From: Deltaproteobacteria bacterium
GTDB taxonomy: Bacteria; Desulfobacterota; Desulfovibrionia; Desulfovibrionales; Desulfovibrionaceae
Assembly (NCBI GenBank): GCA_031285295.1
Contig: JAITWK010000024.1
Coordinates: forward strand, 1-64,000
Reading direction: 5' to 3'
Length of the DNA stretch: 64,000 nt
Part shown: positions 1 to 6,728 of the stretch, piece after piece
How the letters are laid out: every line of letters begins with the position of its first letter
How positions within the stretch are numbered: the first letter of the stretch is position 1
The notes under the pieces: model-generated
What the model saw: the letters and a program-made list of their open reading frames with translations, nothing else
Told to the model about the DNA's origin: nothing
The model's database searches: none
Made by a program: the position numbers and the translations under genes

Positions 1-2
1 CG

Positions 3-2462
3 GCTCTGGCAGAGTCGTTCGGACGCGGCGCGATGACCAACCACTGGATTGACATCAAAAATTCAAATGCGGTGCTTATTATCGGCAGCAATGCCGCCGA
101 GCACCACCCCATAGCTTTCAAATGGGTTATGCGGGCCAAGGATAACGGCGCAACCCTCATGCACGTTGACCCCAAGTTCTCCCGCACCTCCGCCCGCTGT
201 GATTTTCATGTGCCGCTGCGCTCCGGCACGGATATCGCCTTCCTGGGCGGCATGATCAGCTACATTCTTGAAAAGGAACTTTATTTCAAGGATTATGTGC
301 TTAATTACACCAACGCGGCCTTTGTGGTGGGCGAAAAATTCTCCTTCAACAACGGTCTGTTCAGCGGTTTCAACCCGAAAACCCGCAGCTACGACAAAAG
401 CTCCTGGGCCATGCAAACCGGCCCGGACGGCGGCCCGGTTATCGACCGCACCCTCAAAAACGAGCGTTGCGTCATCAACCTGATGCGCAAGCACTATTCG
501 CGCTATACCATGAAAAACGTATCGGACGTTACCGGCGTTTCACAGGAAAACCTGCTGAAAGTCTATGACAGCTTCTGCGCTACCGGCAAGCCCGACAAAT
601 CCGGAACCATACTCTACGCGCTGGGCTGGACACAGCACACCGTGGGCGTGCAGAACATCCGCGCTTCCACGCTCATTCAGCTTTTGCTGGGCAATATCGG
701 CGTGGCGGGCGGCGGCATCAACGCCCTGCGCGGCGAACCCAACGTGCAGGGCTCTACCGACCATGCCCTGCTTTACGACAACATCCCCGGCTACAACGCC
801 ACGCCAAAAGCGCCCTGGCAAACCCTGGCCGATTATAACAAGGCCAATACGCCGGTAACCACGCTGAAAAACAGCCCCAACTGGTGGAGCAACCGGCCCA
901 AGTATATCGCCAGCCTGCTCAAGGGCTGGTTTGGCGACGCGGCCACGCCGGAAAACGATTTCTGCTACGAATACCTGCCCAAACTGGAACCGGGCGAGGA
1001 TTATTCCTACATGTATATCATGGATCGGGTGTATCGCGGCGAGATAAAGGGCGGCTTCATCTTCGGCGTCAACCCCATGAACAGCTTCCCGAACAGCAAC
1101 AAAATGCGTGCCGCCCTGGATAACCTGGACTGGTTGGTCTGCTCGGAACTGCACCACTCGGAAACCACTGATAACTGGAAGCGCCCCGGCACAGACCCCA
1201 AGCGCCAGAAAATCGAGGTGTTCCTGCTGCCTTCCGCCCACCGCATTGAAAAGGAAGGCACGGTCAGCAACAGCGGCCGCTGGCTGCAATGGTTTGATCA
1301 GGGAGTGAAAGCAGAGGGAGAGGCGCGGCACTTTGCCGACATCATTGTGCCGCTGTTCAATAAAATCCGTGAACTTTACAAAACAGAAGGCGGCATCCTG
1401 CCCGAGCCGATCCTGAAAATGCACTGGACGGATAAATTCCAGGCCGAAGAATGGACCAAACGCATCAACGGCTTTTTCTGGGCCGACACCAAAGTTGGAG
1501 ACAAGCTTTATAAACGAGGCCAACTGGTGCCTACTTTCGGCGCGCTCACAACCGACGGCGCAACTTCCTCGCTTAACTGGGTTTATACGGGCAGTTTTAC
1601 CGAAGAAGGCGGCAATTTGTCCAAGCGCCGCGACACCACCCAAACCCCCATGCAGGCGGCCATCGGGCTTTATCCCAACTGGTCGTGGTGCTGGCCGCTG
1701 AACCGGCGCATCCTGTACAACCGCGCTTCGGTGGATGTTAACGGCAAGCCGTTTAACACCCAAAAACCCGTTATCGCCTGGGAAGGCGGCAAATGGGTGG
1801 GCGACATACCCGATGGCCCCTGGCCGCCCCTGGCTGAAAAGGGCGGAACGCTGCCTTTCATCATGGTAAAGGACGGCCACGCCGCTTTCTTCGGCTCCGG
1901 CCCGGTGGATGGCCCCTTCCCCGAACATTACGAGCCTGCGGAAACCCCGCTGGACAGGCATCCCTTCTCCGATCAGATCAGTAGTCCGGTCTATAAGTTC
2001 CACACTACGAAAATGGACAAAATTGCCGCGCCTGCCGACCCGAACTACCCGATAGTGCTGACCACCTACAACCTCACCGAGCATTGGTGCGGCGGCGTTG
2101 AATCGCGCAGTGTGCCCAATTTGTTGGAAACCGAACCGCAGCTTTATGTGGAAATGAGCCCTGAACTGGCCAAAGAAAAAGGCATCAAAAACGGCAATGG
2201 CGTCATTATTGAAAGCGCCCGTGGCCGGGTGGAAGCAATCGCCATGGTGACTGTCCGCATCCGTCCCTTTACGGTTATGGGCAAAACCGTACACCTGATA
2301 GGCATGCCCTTTGCTTTCGGCTGGGTCACGCCGGGCTGTGGCGACGCTACCAACAGGCTGACGGTTACGGCTTATGATCCCAATACGACCATTCCGGAAA
2401 CCAAGGCTTGCTGCGTTAATCTGCGCAAAGCCGATGAACCGCTGACCGAAATAAGCAGGTAA
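3..2462 (+). CDS. fdhA: Formate dehydrogenase alpha subunit, 5'-truncated by window edge
   Basis: Catalytic molybdenum/tungsten bis-MGD subunit that oxidises formate to CO2; in this family it is exported to the periplasm by Tat. The frame is open from base 3, so the ATG at 33 is internal: the preceding residues ALAESFGRGA belong to the conserved stretch just after the active site. By comparison with E. coli FdnG the selenocysteine or cysteine would lie about 20 bases before the window, so which residue it is cannot be told. Visible landmarks are GRGAMTNHW, ALGWTQHTVGVQNIRA, GGGINALRGEPNVQG, SGRWLQW, WPLNRRILYNRAS and a C-terminal dinucleotide-binding domain from about base 2040. About 190 N-terminal residues (signal, 4Fe-4S site) are missing. 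The beta subunit follows 11 bases downstream. Confidence 0.95.
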   Translation, partial: ALAESFGRGAMTNHWIDIKNSNAVLIIGSNAAEHHPIAFKWVMRAKDNGATLMHVDPKFSRTSARCDFHVPLRSGTDIAFLGGMISYILEKELYFKDYVLNYTNAAFVVGEKFSFNNGLFSGFNPKTRSYDKSSWAMQTGPDGGPVIDRTLKNERCVINLMRKHYSRYTMKNVSDVTGVSQENLLKVYDSFCATGKPDKSGTILYALGWTQHTVGVQNIRASTLIQLLLGNIGVAGGGINALRGEPNVQGSTDHALLYDNIPGYNATPKAPWQTLADYNKANTPVTTLKNSPNWWSNRPKYIASLLKGWFGDAATPENDFCYEYLPKLEPGEDYSYMYIMDRVYRGEIKGGFIFGVNPMNSFPNSNKMRAALDNLDWLVCSELHHSETTDNWKRPGTDPKRQKIEVFLLPSAHRIEKEGTVSNSGRWLQWFDQGVKAEGEARHFADIIVPLFNKIRELYKTEGGILPEPILKMHWTDKFQAEEWTKRINGFFWADTKVGDKLYKRGQLVPTFGALTTDGATSSLNWVYTGSFTEEGGNLSKRRDTTQTPMQAAIGLYPNWSWCWPLNRRILYNRASVDVNGKPFNTQKPVIAWEGGKWVGDIPDGPWPPLAEKGGTLPFIMVKDGHAAFFGSGPVDGPFPEHYEPAETPLDRHPFSDQISSPVYKFHTTKMDKIAAPADPNYPIVLTTYNLTEHWCGGVESRSVPNLLETEPQLYVEMSPELAKEKGIKNGNGVIIESARGRVEAIAMVTVRIRPFTVMGKTVHLIGMPFAFGWVTPGCGDATNRLTVTAYDPNTTIPETKACCVNLRKADEPLTEISR

Positions 2463-2473
2463 GGAGCATCGCA

Positions 2474-3133
2474 ATGCCTAAATCGTTTTTAGTAGATACC
2501 ACCAGATGCACGGCCTGCCGGGGCTGCCAGATTGCCTGCAAGGAATGGCACGATCTGCCCGCCAACGACACCAGGCAGCGCGGCACGCACCAGAATCCGC
2601 CGGATCTGAATCCCAACAACTACAAGATTGTCCGCTTCAGAGAGCGCCTGACCGCAGAAGGCACGGTGATCTGGAACTTTTTCCCGGATCAGTGCCGTCA
2701 TTGCCTTGTCCCCAACTGCAAGGACACTGCCGACAAGGTAGTACCCGGCGCAATGATTCAGGATCAGAAAACCGGCGCGGTTCTGCCCACGGAAAAATCC
2801 GCCGCGCTCAGCGCCGCAGACGCGCGGGCCGTTATTAACGCCTGCCCCTATAACATCCCCCGCCTTGACGCCAAAACGAACCGCCTGACCAAGTGCGACA
2901 TGTGCGTTGATCGCGTTTCCAACGGCATGCAGCCCATTTGCGTAAAAACCTGCCCCACCGGGTGCATGTCTTTTGGCGAACGGGAAGAAATGCTGGTTTT
3001 GGCGCAAAAACGCCTGGAAAACGTCAAAAAACGCTTCCCTAAGGCTTTTTTGGCCGACTACCGGGACGTGAACGTCATCTATCTGCTCGGAGAGGAAAAG
3101 GAACACTACTACGAATACGCCGCCTTCCTCTAA
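2474..3133 (+). CDS. fdhB: Formate dehydrogenase iron-sulfur (beta) subunit
   Basis: Electron-transfer subunit of 219 residues carrying [4Fe-4S] clusters between FdhA and the cytochrome. Cysteines are arranged as C12-x2-C15-x2-C18-x3-C22, C74-x2-C77-x4-C82, C124-P-Y-N-I-P, C141-x2-C144, C156-x3-C160 and C164: thirteen in all, enough for the three clusters known in Desulfovibrio beta subunits. It has no twin-arginine signal and no C-terminal membrane helix, which fits the soluble heterodimer type carried out with its partner rather than the membrane-anchored E. coli FdnH type. An AAGGAG ribosome-binding site precedes the ATG. Order alpha-beta-FdhE-cytochrome is the arrangement I recall for one of the D. 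vulgaris formate dehydrogenase loci. Confidence 0.94.
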   Translation: MPKSFLVDTTRCTACRGCQIACKEWHDLPANDTRQRGTHQNPPDLNPNNYKIVRFRERLTAEGTVIWNFFPDQCRHCLVPNCKDTADKVVPGAMIQDQKTGAVLPTEKSAALSAADARAVINACPYNIPRLDAKTNRLTKCDMCVDRVSNGMQPICVKTCPTGCMSFGEREEMLVLAQKRLENVKKRFPKAFLADYRDVNVIYLLGEEKEHYYEYAAFL

Positions 3134-3175
3134 ACACTAACGCGGGTTTACGAAACAACCTTCTACGGAGCAGTA

Positions 3176-4183
3176 ATGGAATCAACGAAAGCAGCGGGAA
3201 CAGCGGGAAAGTGGCCCAGAGCGGTGCCGGGAGTGGAGAACATTCCCGATGCGGATAACTCTGGCCGGGGTTCGCAACGGACTGTGGCGCAAACAATGGA
3301 AGACGTCATTGCCAGGCGTCCGGTACTCGCGCCCGTGTTACGCGCCTTTGAACCTTTGCTGTCGGCCCAGGCCGAACTGGCCGAAGCGCTGGCGGATGCG
3401 CTGCCGGAAGACTTTGCCCTGACGGAGCCGTGGAACATCCAGTCAGGATCTTCACCCGCCGCCGCGCCCGGTTACTCGCCAGCCGCCTGGTTTGATAGCG
3501 GGAACTGGCCGGAGGGCAGCGCCGGACTATTGCGTTACAGTGCCGAAAAACTGCTGCCCTTGCTGACTCGCCTTGAGGCTTTGCAGCCGCACCAGGCCGC
3601 TCTGGAAGCTTTTTTTCTCCGTCCTGCCGACAAAAAGACCCATAAAAAAAGTAAAGAAAGCGTAGACCCGCTGATGCTGAATTTTGTCGGCAGTTTTGTG
3701 ATCTCGCCTGTGCTGCGGGCCATGACCACGCAACTTGCGCGTGTGAATGGTCAGACGGTGTGGGAAAAAGGCGCGGACGGACAGGAAGGCCATTGCCCGG
3801 TATGCGGTTCGCTGCCGAGCATCGGCTTTTTGGATAAACCGGTTGTGGACGCCAAAAACGCCTTTTTGGCCGGTGGCGGCGGTAAAAAACATCTACACTG
3901 CGGCCTTTGCGGCGCGAATTGGAAATTCCAGCGCGGCACCTGCCCCAACTGTGGGGAAAAAGGCGGCGGCGTTATGGAAATATTGCGCGAAAGCGGCATC
4001 GCGCACGGCGAGAGGCTGGATTGGTGTACCAAATGCAAAACCTATTGCCCTACCCTGGACTTGCGTGAATGTGAATTCATGCCAAATCTGGACGCGGCGG
4101 CCCTGGGCATGATGCATCTGGATATGGTGGCGGCACGCAAAGGCTTGCTTCCACTCAAACCGTCTTTCTGGAATATTTTTTAA
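3176..4183 (+). CDS. fdhE: FdhE-type formate dehydrogenase accessory protein
   Basis: A 335-residue cytoplasmic maturation factor; FdhE proteins are rubredoxin-like metal-binding proteins needed for active, exported formate dehydrogenase. Paired cysteines in the C-terminal half give the family pattern: C207-P-V-C210, C242-G-L-C245, C256-P-N-C259, C284-T-K-C287 and C291, with the stretch WCTKCKTYCPTLDLRE. The N-terminal 45 residues are low in similarity to anything I recall and rich in Gly/Ala. The start is supported by GGAG six bases upstream. It lies 42 bases after fdhB, in the same operon. A lysine-rich segment (residues 153-160) sits between the N-terminal and metal-binding parts. Confidence 0.9.
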   Translation: MESTKAAGTAGKWPRAVPGVENIPDADNSGRGSQRTVAQTMEDVIARRPVLAPVLRAFEPLLSAQAELAEALADALPEDFALTEPWNIQSGSSPAAAPGYSPAAWFDSGNWPEGSAGLLRYSAEKLLPLLTRLEALQPHQAALEAFFLRPADKKTHKKSKESVDPLMLNFVGSFVISPVLRAMTTQLARVNGQTVWEKGADGQEGHCPVCGSLPSIGFLDKPVVDAKNAFLAGGGGKKHLHCGLCGANWKFQRGTCPNCGEKGGGVMEILRESGIAHGERLDWCTKCKTYCPTLDLRECEFMPNLDAAALGMMHLDMVAARKGLLPLKPSFWNIF

Positions 4184-4218
4184 CGCTTGAAATTAATTCA
4201 TCCTTTTTCGAGGGAACC

Positions 4219-4683
4219 ATGAAATACCTTATAACACTCCTGATCGTACTGACCTTTTTACTGACCGGAATTACCCAGGCCAAGCTTACGCAGGCAGCGG
4301 AAGAAACTGCCCAGGCCGGAAGCGCCAAGGCAACGGAAAAATATGGTCCGCAGCACCCCATTACGATTGAGGGCGGCACCTCGCGGCTTGCTACCGTAAT
4401 CTTTAACCATTCAAGTCATTCCGGCACCGGCATAGCCTGCATAACCTGCCACCACAACTCTTCGTCGGACAAAGCGGTCTCGTCCTGCCGTGAAGTCTGC
4501 CACGCCGCGCCGGGCGCACGCGCACGCAACGCCATGAGCATGTTTATGGCCTTCCACGCCAAAAATACGGACCGTTCCTGCTACGGCTGCCATAGCATGC
4601 GGGCCGAGGCTGTACCGGCGGCTTACCCCAAATTCAAAAGCTGCCAGCCCTGCCATACCGCCCCGGCAAGCGCCGCGAAATAG
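4219..4683 (+). CDS. Tetraheme class III (c3/FdhC-type) cytochrome with one CX3CH site
   Basis: Periplasmic multiheme cytochrome of 154 residues, the likely electron acceptor of FdhAB. A signal peptide covers about residues 1-21. Heme-binding motifs are C74-I-T-C-H78, C90-R-E-V-C-H95, C121-Y-G-C-H125 and C142-Q-P-C-H146. The second has three residues between the cysteines; I checked the codons (TGC CGT GAA GTC TGC CAC). Classical cytochrome c3 uses CX2CH and CX4CH, so CX3CH is unusual. Distal-ligand candidates include NHSSH (63-67), H79 and H113, arranged as in cytochrome c3. It is last in the fdh operon, 35 bases after fdhE and followed by a hairpin. Confidence 0.9.
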   Translation: MKYLITLLIVLTFLLTGITQAKLTQAAEETAQAGSAKATEKYGPQHPITIEGGTSRLATVIFNHSSHSGTGIACITCHHNSSSDKAVSSCREVCHAAPGARARNAMSMFMAFHAKNTDRSCYGCHSMRAEAVPAAYPKFKSCQPCHTAPASAAK

Positions 4684-4710
4684 GCTAATTCCGGTTTTAC
4701 GCTATATGTG

Positions 4711-4751
4711 AACCCCCGCCGATTGGACCATTGGGCTGATTGGCGGGGGTT
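4711..4751 (+). terminator. Hairpin after the fdh operon
   Basis: Perfect 10-bp inverted repeat AACCCCCGCC / GGCGGGGGTT with a 21-base loop, 27 bases after the cytochrome stop codon. The following bases are GT-rich, not a clean T-run, so it may be a weak intrinsic terminator or an mRNA 3' stabiliser. Confidence 0.55.
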
Positions 4752-4858
4752 GTGTGTGAAAACTTCAGGATTGCTTTTGTTTGGGCTAGCGTCGGCGCAG
4801 ACTCGAACCGGGATAAAAATCAGAATCTGCCAGCTATCTTTCTGAACAAGATGGCTGT

Positions 4859-5146
4859 TTATCGATTGTATAGTTCTGAATGGGAACCAAGGCGAACAAG
4901 ACGTAGCATGTCTGTGTCTTCCAGACTATAAATCAACAGCAAGTCGGGTTTCACATGACATTCCCGGTGGCCTTTCCAGTTTCCAACCAATGCGTGATCA
5001 CGTTGAGCTTGAGGCAACGGATTATCTTCAACCAACAAGGCAAGAATAATCACTAAAAGATCATCCACATCTTGAGCATGACGCGGAGAGGCTTTTATCC
5101 TCTTATAGTCTTTCTTGAAATCTGTTGCTCGTTTAATCGTCCGCTT
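4859..5146 (-). pseudogene. YafQ/RelE-family toxin lacking a start codon
   Basis: The reading frame encodes KRTIKRATDFKKDYKRIK followed by a YafQ-like body, including GNWKGHRECHVKPDLLLIY and ending GSHSELYNR. YafQ-type toxins are ribosome-dependent mRNA endonucleases, and their N-termini usually read M-R-T-I-K-R. Here the first codon after the in-frame stop (TAA at 5147-5149) is AAG at 5144-5146, where ATG is expected. The only later start is GTG at 5066-5068, which would remove about 26 residues containing the first helix and give a 69-residue product. The expected start region overlaps the antitoxin 3' end, as is normal for dinJ-yafQ. I infer loss of the start by point mutation. Decoding from a non-canonical codon is the alternative. 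Confidence 0.65.
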
Positions 5147-5417
5147 TTAAATCCGCCATCAAGTCAGCAACAGTAGCAAATTGTTTACCACCACCGGCCT
5201 CAAGTTCAGCCATTGCTCTGCGCGTTGTCGCGTTGGGTGCTTTTACCTCAAATGGCAGGCGGCGCTCATCGGCTACTCTTACCAGAAGAAGCCGGATAGC
5301 ATCAGAAAGGGACAAACCCATATCGGCCAGGGCATCGGCGGCACGTTCCTTGACAGACGTATCAATCCGCGCCCGGACAACAGAATCTTGTGTTTGTTGT
5401 AATACTGCGGTACCCAT
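5133..5417 (-). CDS. RelB/DinJ-family antitoxin
   Basis: A 94-residue protein starting MGTAVLQQTQDSVVRARID with a ribbon-helix-helix N-terminus: SVVRARIDTSVKERAADALADMG and then LSLSDAIRLLLVRVADERRLPFEV are typical of DinJ. This class binds its own promoter and neutralises the YafQ toxin. The start is chosen because AAAGGAG lies nine bases before this ATG; an upstream in-frame start at 5474 has no ribosome-binding site. The toxin frame follows directly on the same strand and overlaps the 3' end. Since the toxin appears to have lost its start, the antitoxin may survive as an orphan or solitary regulator. Confidence 0.85.
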   Translation of the reverse strand: MGTAVLQQTQDSVVRARIDTSVKERAADALADMGLSLSDAIRLLLVRVADERRLPFEVKAPNATTRRAMAELEAGGGKQFATVADLMADLKADD

Positions 5418-5440
5418 AATTTTATCTCCTTTCCATTTCA

Positions 5441-5474
5441 CATATACCGTAGCCATTTTGTAGCCACACGTCAA
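5441..5474 (-). promoter_or_regulatory. Possible promoter/operator of the relB-like antitoxin
   Basis: Minus strand reads TTGACG (5474-5469), a 17-base spacer, then TACGGT (5451-5446). Two GGCTAC direct repeats (5465-5460 and 5454-5449), 11 bp apart, lie inside it: one helical turn, as expected for a RHH antitoxin operator. The -10 is poor, so this is tentative. Confidence 0.35.
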
Positions 5475-5498
5475 CTACTGTGCCCAAGCGTAGATCGT

Positions 5499-5768
5499 CT
5501 ACCTGCTCACACCAAATTCTCTCGCCAAATTAACCACTTTCTCGCCAGCTTTAAGCTTGGCACTGAGTATTTGTCGCTGAATTTCCGTTAGCGACGACTT
5601 CCTGCCGACCCCCAGATATTTCCCGTTACGTTTTGCAACAACAATCCCTTCTCGCTGCCGCTCCAGGATCAGCGCCCACTCAAATTGGGCCACGGCGGCG
5701 ACGATGTATAATTGCAATTCCTGGAAGGCATCTTTGACCCAGTTGGGGTCAAAGCTTGTTGGAATCAT
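5499..5768 (-). pseudogene. Serine recombinase (Pin/Hin type) C-terminal fragment
   Basis: Up to 89 residues match the end of a DNA invertase/resolvase. VAAVAQFEWALILERQREG corresponds to the long E helix, usually AEFERxLIxERxxEG, and is followed by NGKYLGVGRKSSLT and a helix-turn-helix remnant LAREFGVSR that stops right after the recognition helix begins. The catalytic serine domain is absent: nothing upstream resembles it. The first 16 residues (start MIPTSFDPNWVKDAF) look like partly scrambled invertase sequence. This is the only recombinase trace in the accessory region, next to a tRNA gene, and is probably a relic of a mobile element. Confidence 0.7.
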
Positions 5769-5794
5769 GGCTGAAATTCTTTTCTGGGTTCAAA

Positions 5795-5828
5795 AAGAAA
5801 AAGAGTTACAGCCTCTTAGCTGTAACTC
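5795..5828 (-). terminator. Intrinsic terminator of tRNA-Leu
   Basis: A 10-bp perfect stem (GAGTTACAGC at 5803-5812 with GCTGTAACTC at 5819-5828) and a 6-base loop are followed on the minus strand by a T-rich tract (CTTTTTCTTTTTG), ten bases after the tRNA CCA end. Confidence 0.85.
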
Positions 5829-5838
5829 TTCTGAAAAA

Positions 5839-5925
5839 TGGTGCCCAGGGGGGGACTCGAACCCCCACGTCCTTGCGAACACTAGCCCCTCAAGCTAGCG
5901 TGTCTACCAATTCCACCACCTGGGC
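5839..5925 (-). tRNA. tRNA-Leu (anticodon GAG)
   Basis: An 87-base class II tRNA including an encoded CCA. The acceptor GCCCAGG (5925-5919) pairs with CCTGGGC, the D-arm contains GGTGGAATTGGTAGACAC, the anticodon stem is CTAGC/GCTAG with loop TTGAGGG (anticodon GAG), there is a long variable arm, and the T-arm is GGGGG-TTCGAGT-CCCCC. It reads CUC/CUU leucine codons. Confidence 0.96.
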
Positions 5926-5983
5926 GAAGACATCAAAGCGGCGGGCCTTTTTTGTGGCGTTAAATACCGCTCGTGAGAAAGGA

Positions 5984-6012
5984 TGTATATCTTGAACCAA
6001 TCTGACGGTCAA
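5984..6012 (-). promoter_or_regulatory. Promoter of tRNA-Leu
   Basis: Minus strand TTGACC (6012-6007), 17-base spacer, TATACA (5989-5984). Near-consensus sigma-70 spacing and sequence; the predicted start is about 50 bases before the mature tRNA. Confidence 0.7.
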
Positions 6013-6067
6013 GGGCGTTTAAAAAAAATTTCTACGTGCGCTTGATAAGGCGTGTTATCGGCTGGCG

Positions 6068-6658
6068 CTAATCAAAAACATATAAATGAGCCTGCAAAAG
6101 TTTGTCCAGATCTTGTCGATTCAGGCCAGGGGCTGGCCTGAAAACCCCAAGGCTATCCACCCGCTCCAGAAGCTTAAGATACGGTAATACCACATGGTAC
6201 CACGGACGTTCCCAGAAATCATGAACGGCTATGGGCAAATCGCCACAACGCAACAATACCTGGCATACAGAAGCCACGCGAAACCTGCCGTCGATAAGCG
6301 CAAAATCGTAATCAATCTCCGGAATAATATCCCAGCAATTAACCGTGTAATTTAGCCAGTCGCTCGTGGGAACAGGTTCGGCCGGTGCTCCCCATCTGCC
6401 TACAGGGCCAATATTTGCGTGAATTGGCGTCCATCTTCCGTGCTTGTAATATACGCGAACCTCAGGATTCCCTGTCAGTTTTTTTAGCCAATCCGGATCC
6501 GAGTCTACGCTGCACAAATATTTTGCACCGCACTCAAAAAATAACTGTGTGCTGCCGCCACTACCAAATTCCAGAACATTGCCACCTTTTGGCGTGAACT
6601 TGCGCAGCAAGCTAATTTCGTCCACAGACATGAATGGTTGAAAATCGGCAGTTGTCAT
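6068..6658 (-). CDS. SAM-dependent methyltransferase-like protein
   Basis: A 196-residue protein with a class I methyltransferase signature: VLEFGSGGSTQLFFE is motif I (residues about 27-41) and VDSDPDW follows as motif II, with a later DFALIDGRFR strand and VHDFW. The substrate is unknown. Relatives with this pattern often occur in polysaccharide or surface-modification loci, but nothing here shows that. The ATG at 6658 is chosen because AGGAAA precedes it; a longer frame to 6847 would overlap the histidine kinase gene. A degenerate copy of the tRNA-Phe end repeat (6676-6719) sits directly upstream, so this gene may have a different history from its neighbour. Confidence 0.7.
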   Translation of the reverse strand: MTTADFQPFMSVDEISLLRKFTPKGGNVLEFGSGGSTQLFFECGAKYLCSVDSDPDWLKKLTGNPEVRVYYKHGRWTPIHANIGPVGRWGAPAEPVPTSDWLNYTVNCWDIIPEIDYDFALIDGRFRVASVCQVLLRCGDLPIAVHDFWERPWYHVVLPYLKLLERVDSLGVFRPAPGLNRQDLDKLLQAHLYVFD

Positions 6659-6675
6659 ACAGTTTCCTACGATTC

Positions 6676-6719
6676 GCGGAACTTCATAATGTTCCTGATG
6701 ATGCCGGAGGCCGGGATTG
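6676..6719. repeat. Degenerate tRNA-Phe 3'-end/att-like repeat (copy C)
   Basis: ACTTCATAATGTTCCTGATG and the following bases to 6719 match the tRNA-Phe 3' end and flank (copy B) at about 32 of 39 positions, and copy A at 12.67 kb similarly. The hairpin half of copies A and B is not present here. Probably an old attachment-site remnant. Confidence 0.55.
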
Positions 6720-6728
6720 CTAATTCTC

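Noticed and set aside
540..2474. Long open frame on the minus strand opposite fdhA
   Set aside because: Arises from GC-rich codon bias of the plus-strand gene; its translation is low in recognisable motifs while the plus frame is a clear formate dehydrogenase.
5499..5768. Functional site-specific recombinase
   Set aside because: Only the C-terminal helix and part of the HTH remain; the catalytic domain is absent.
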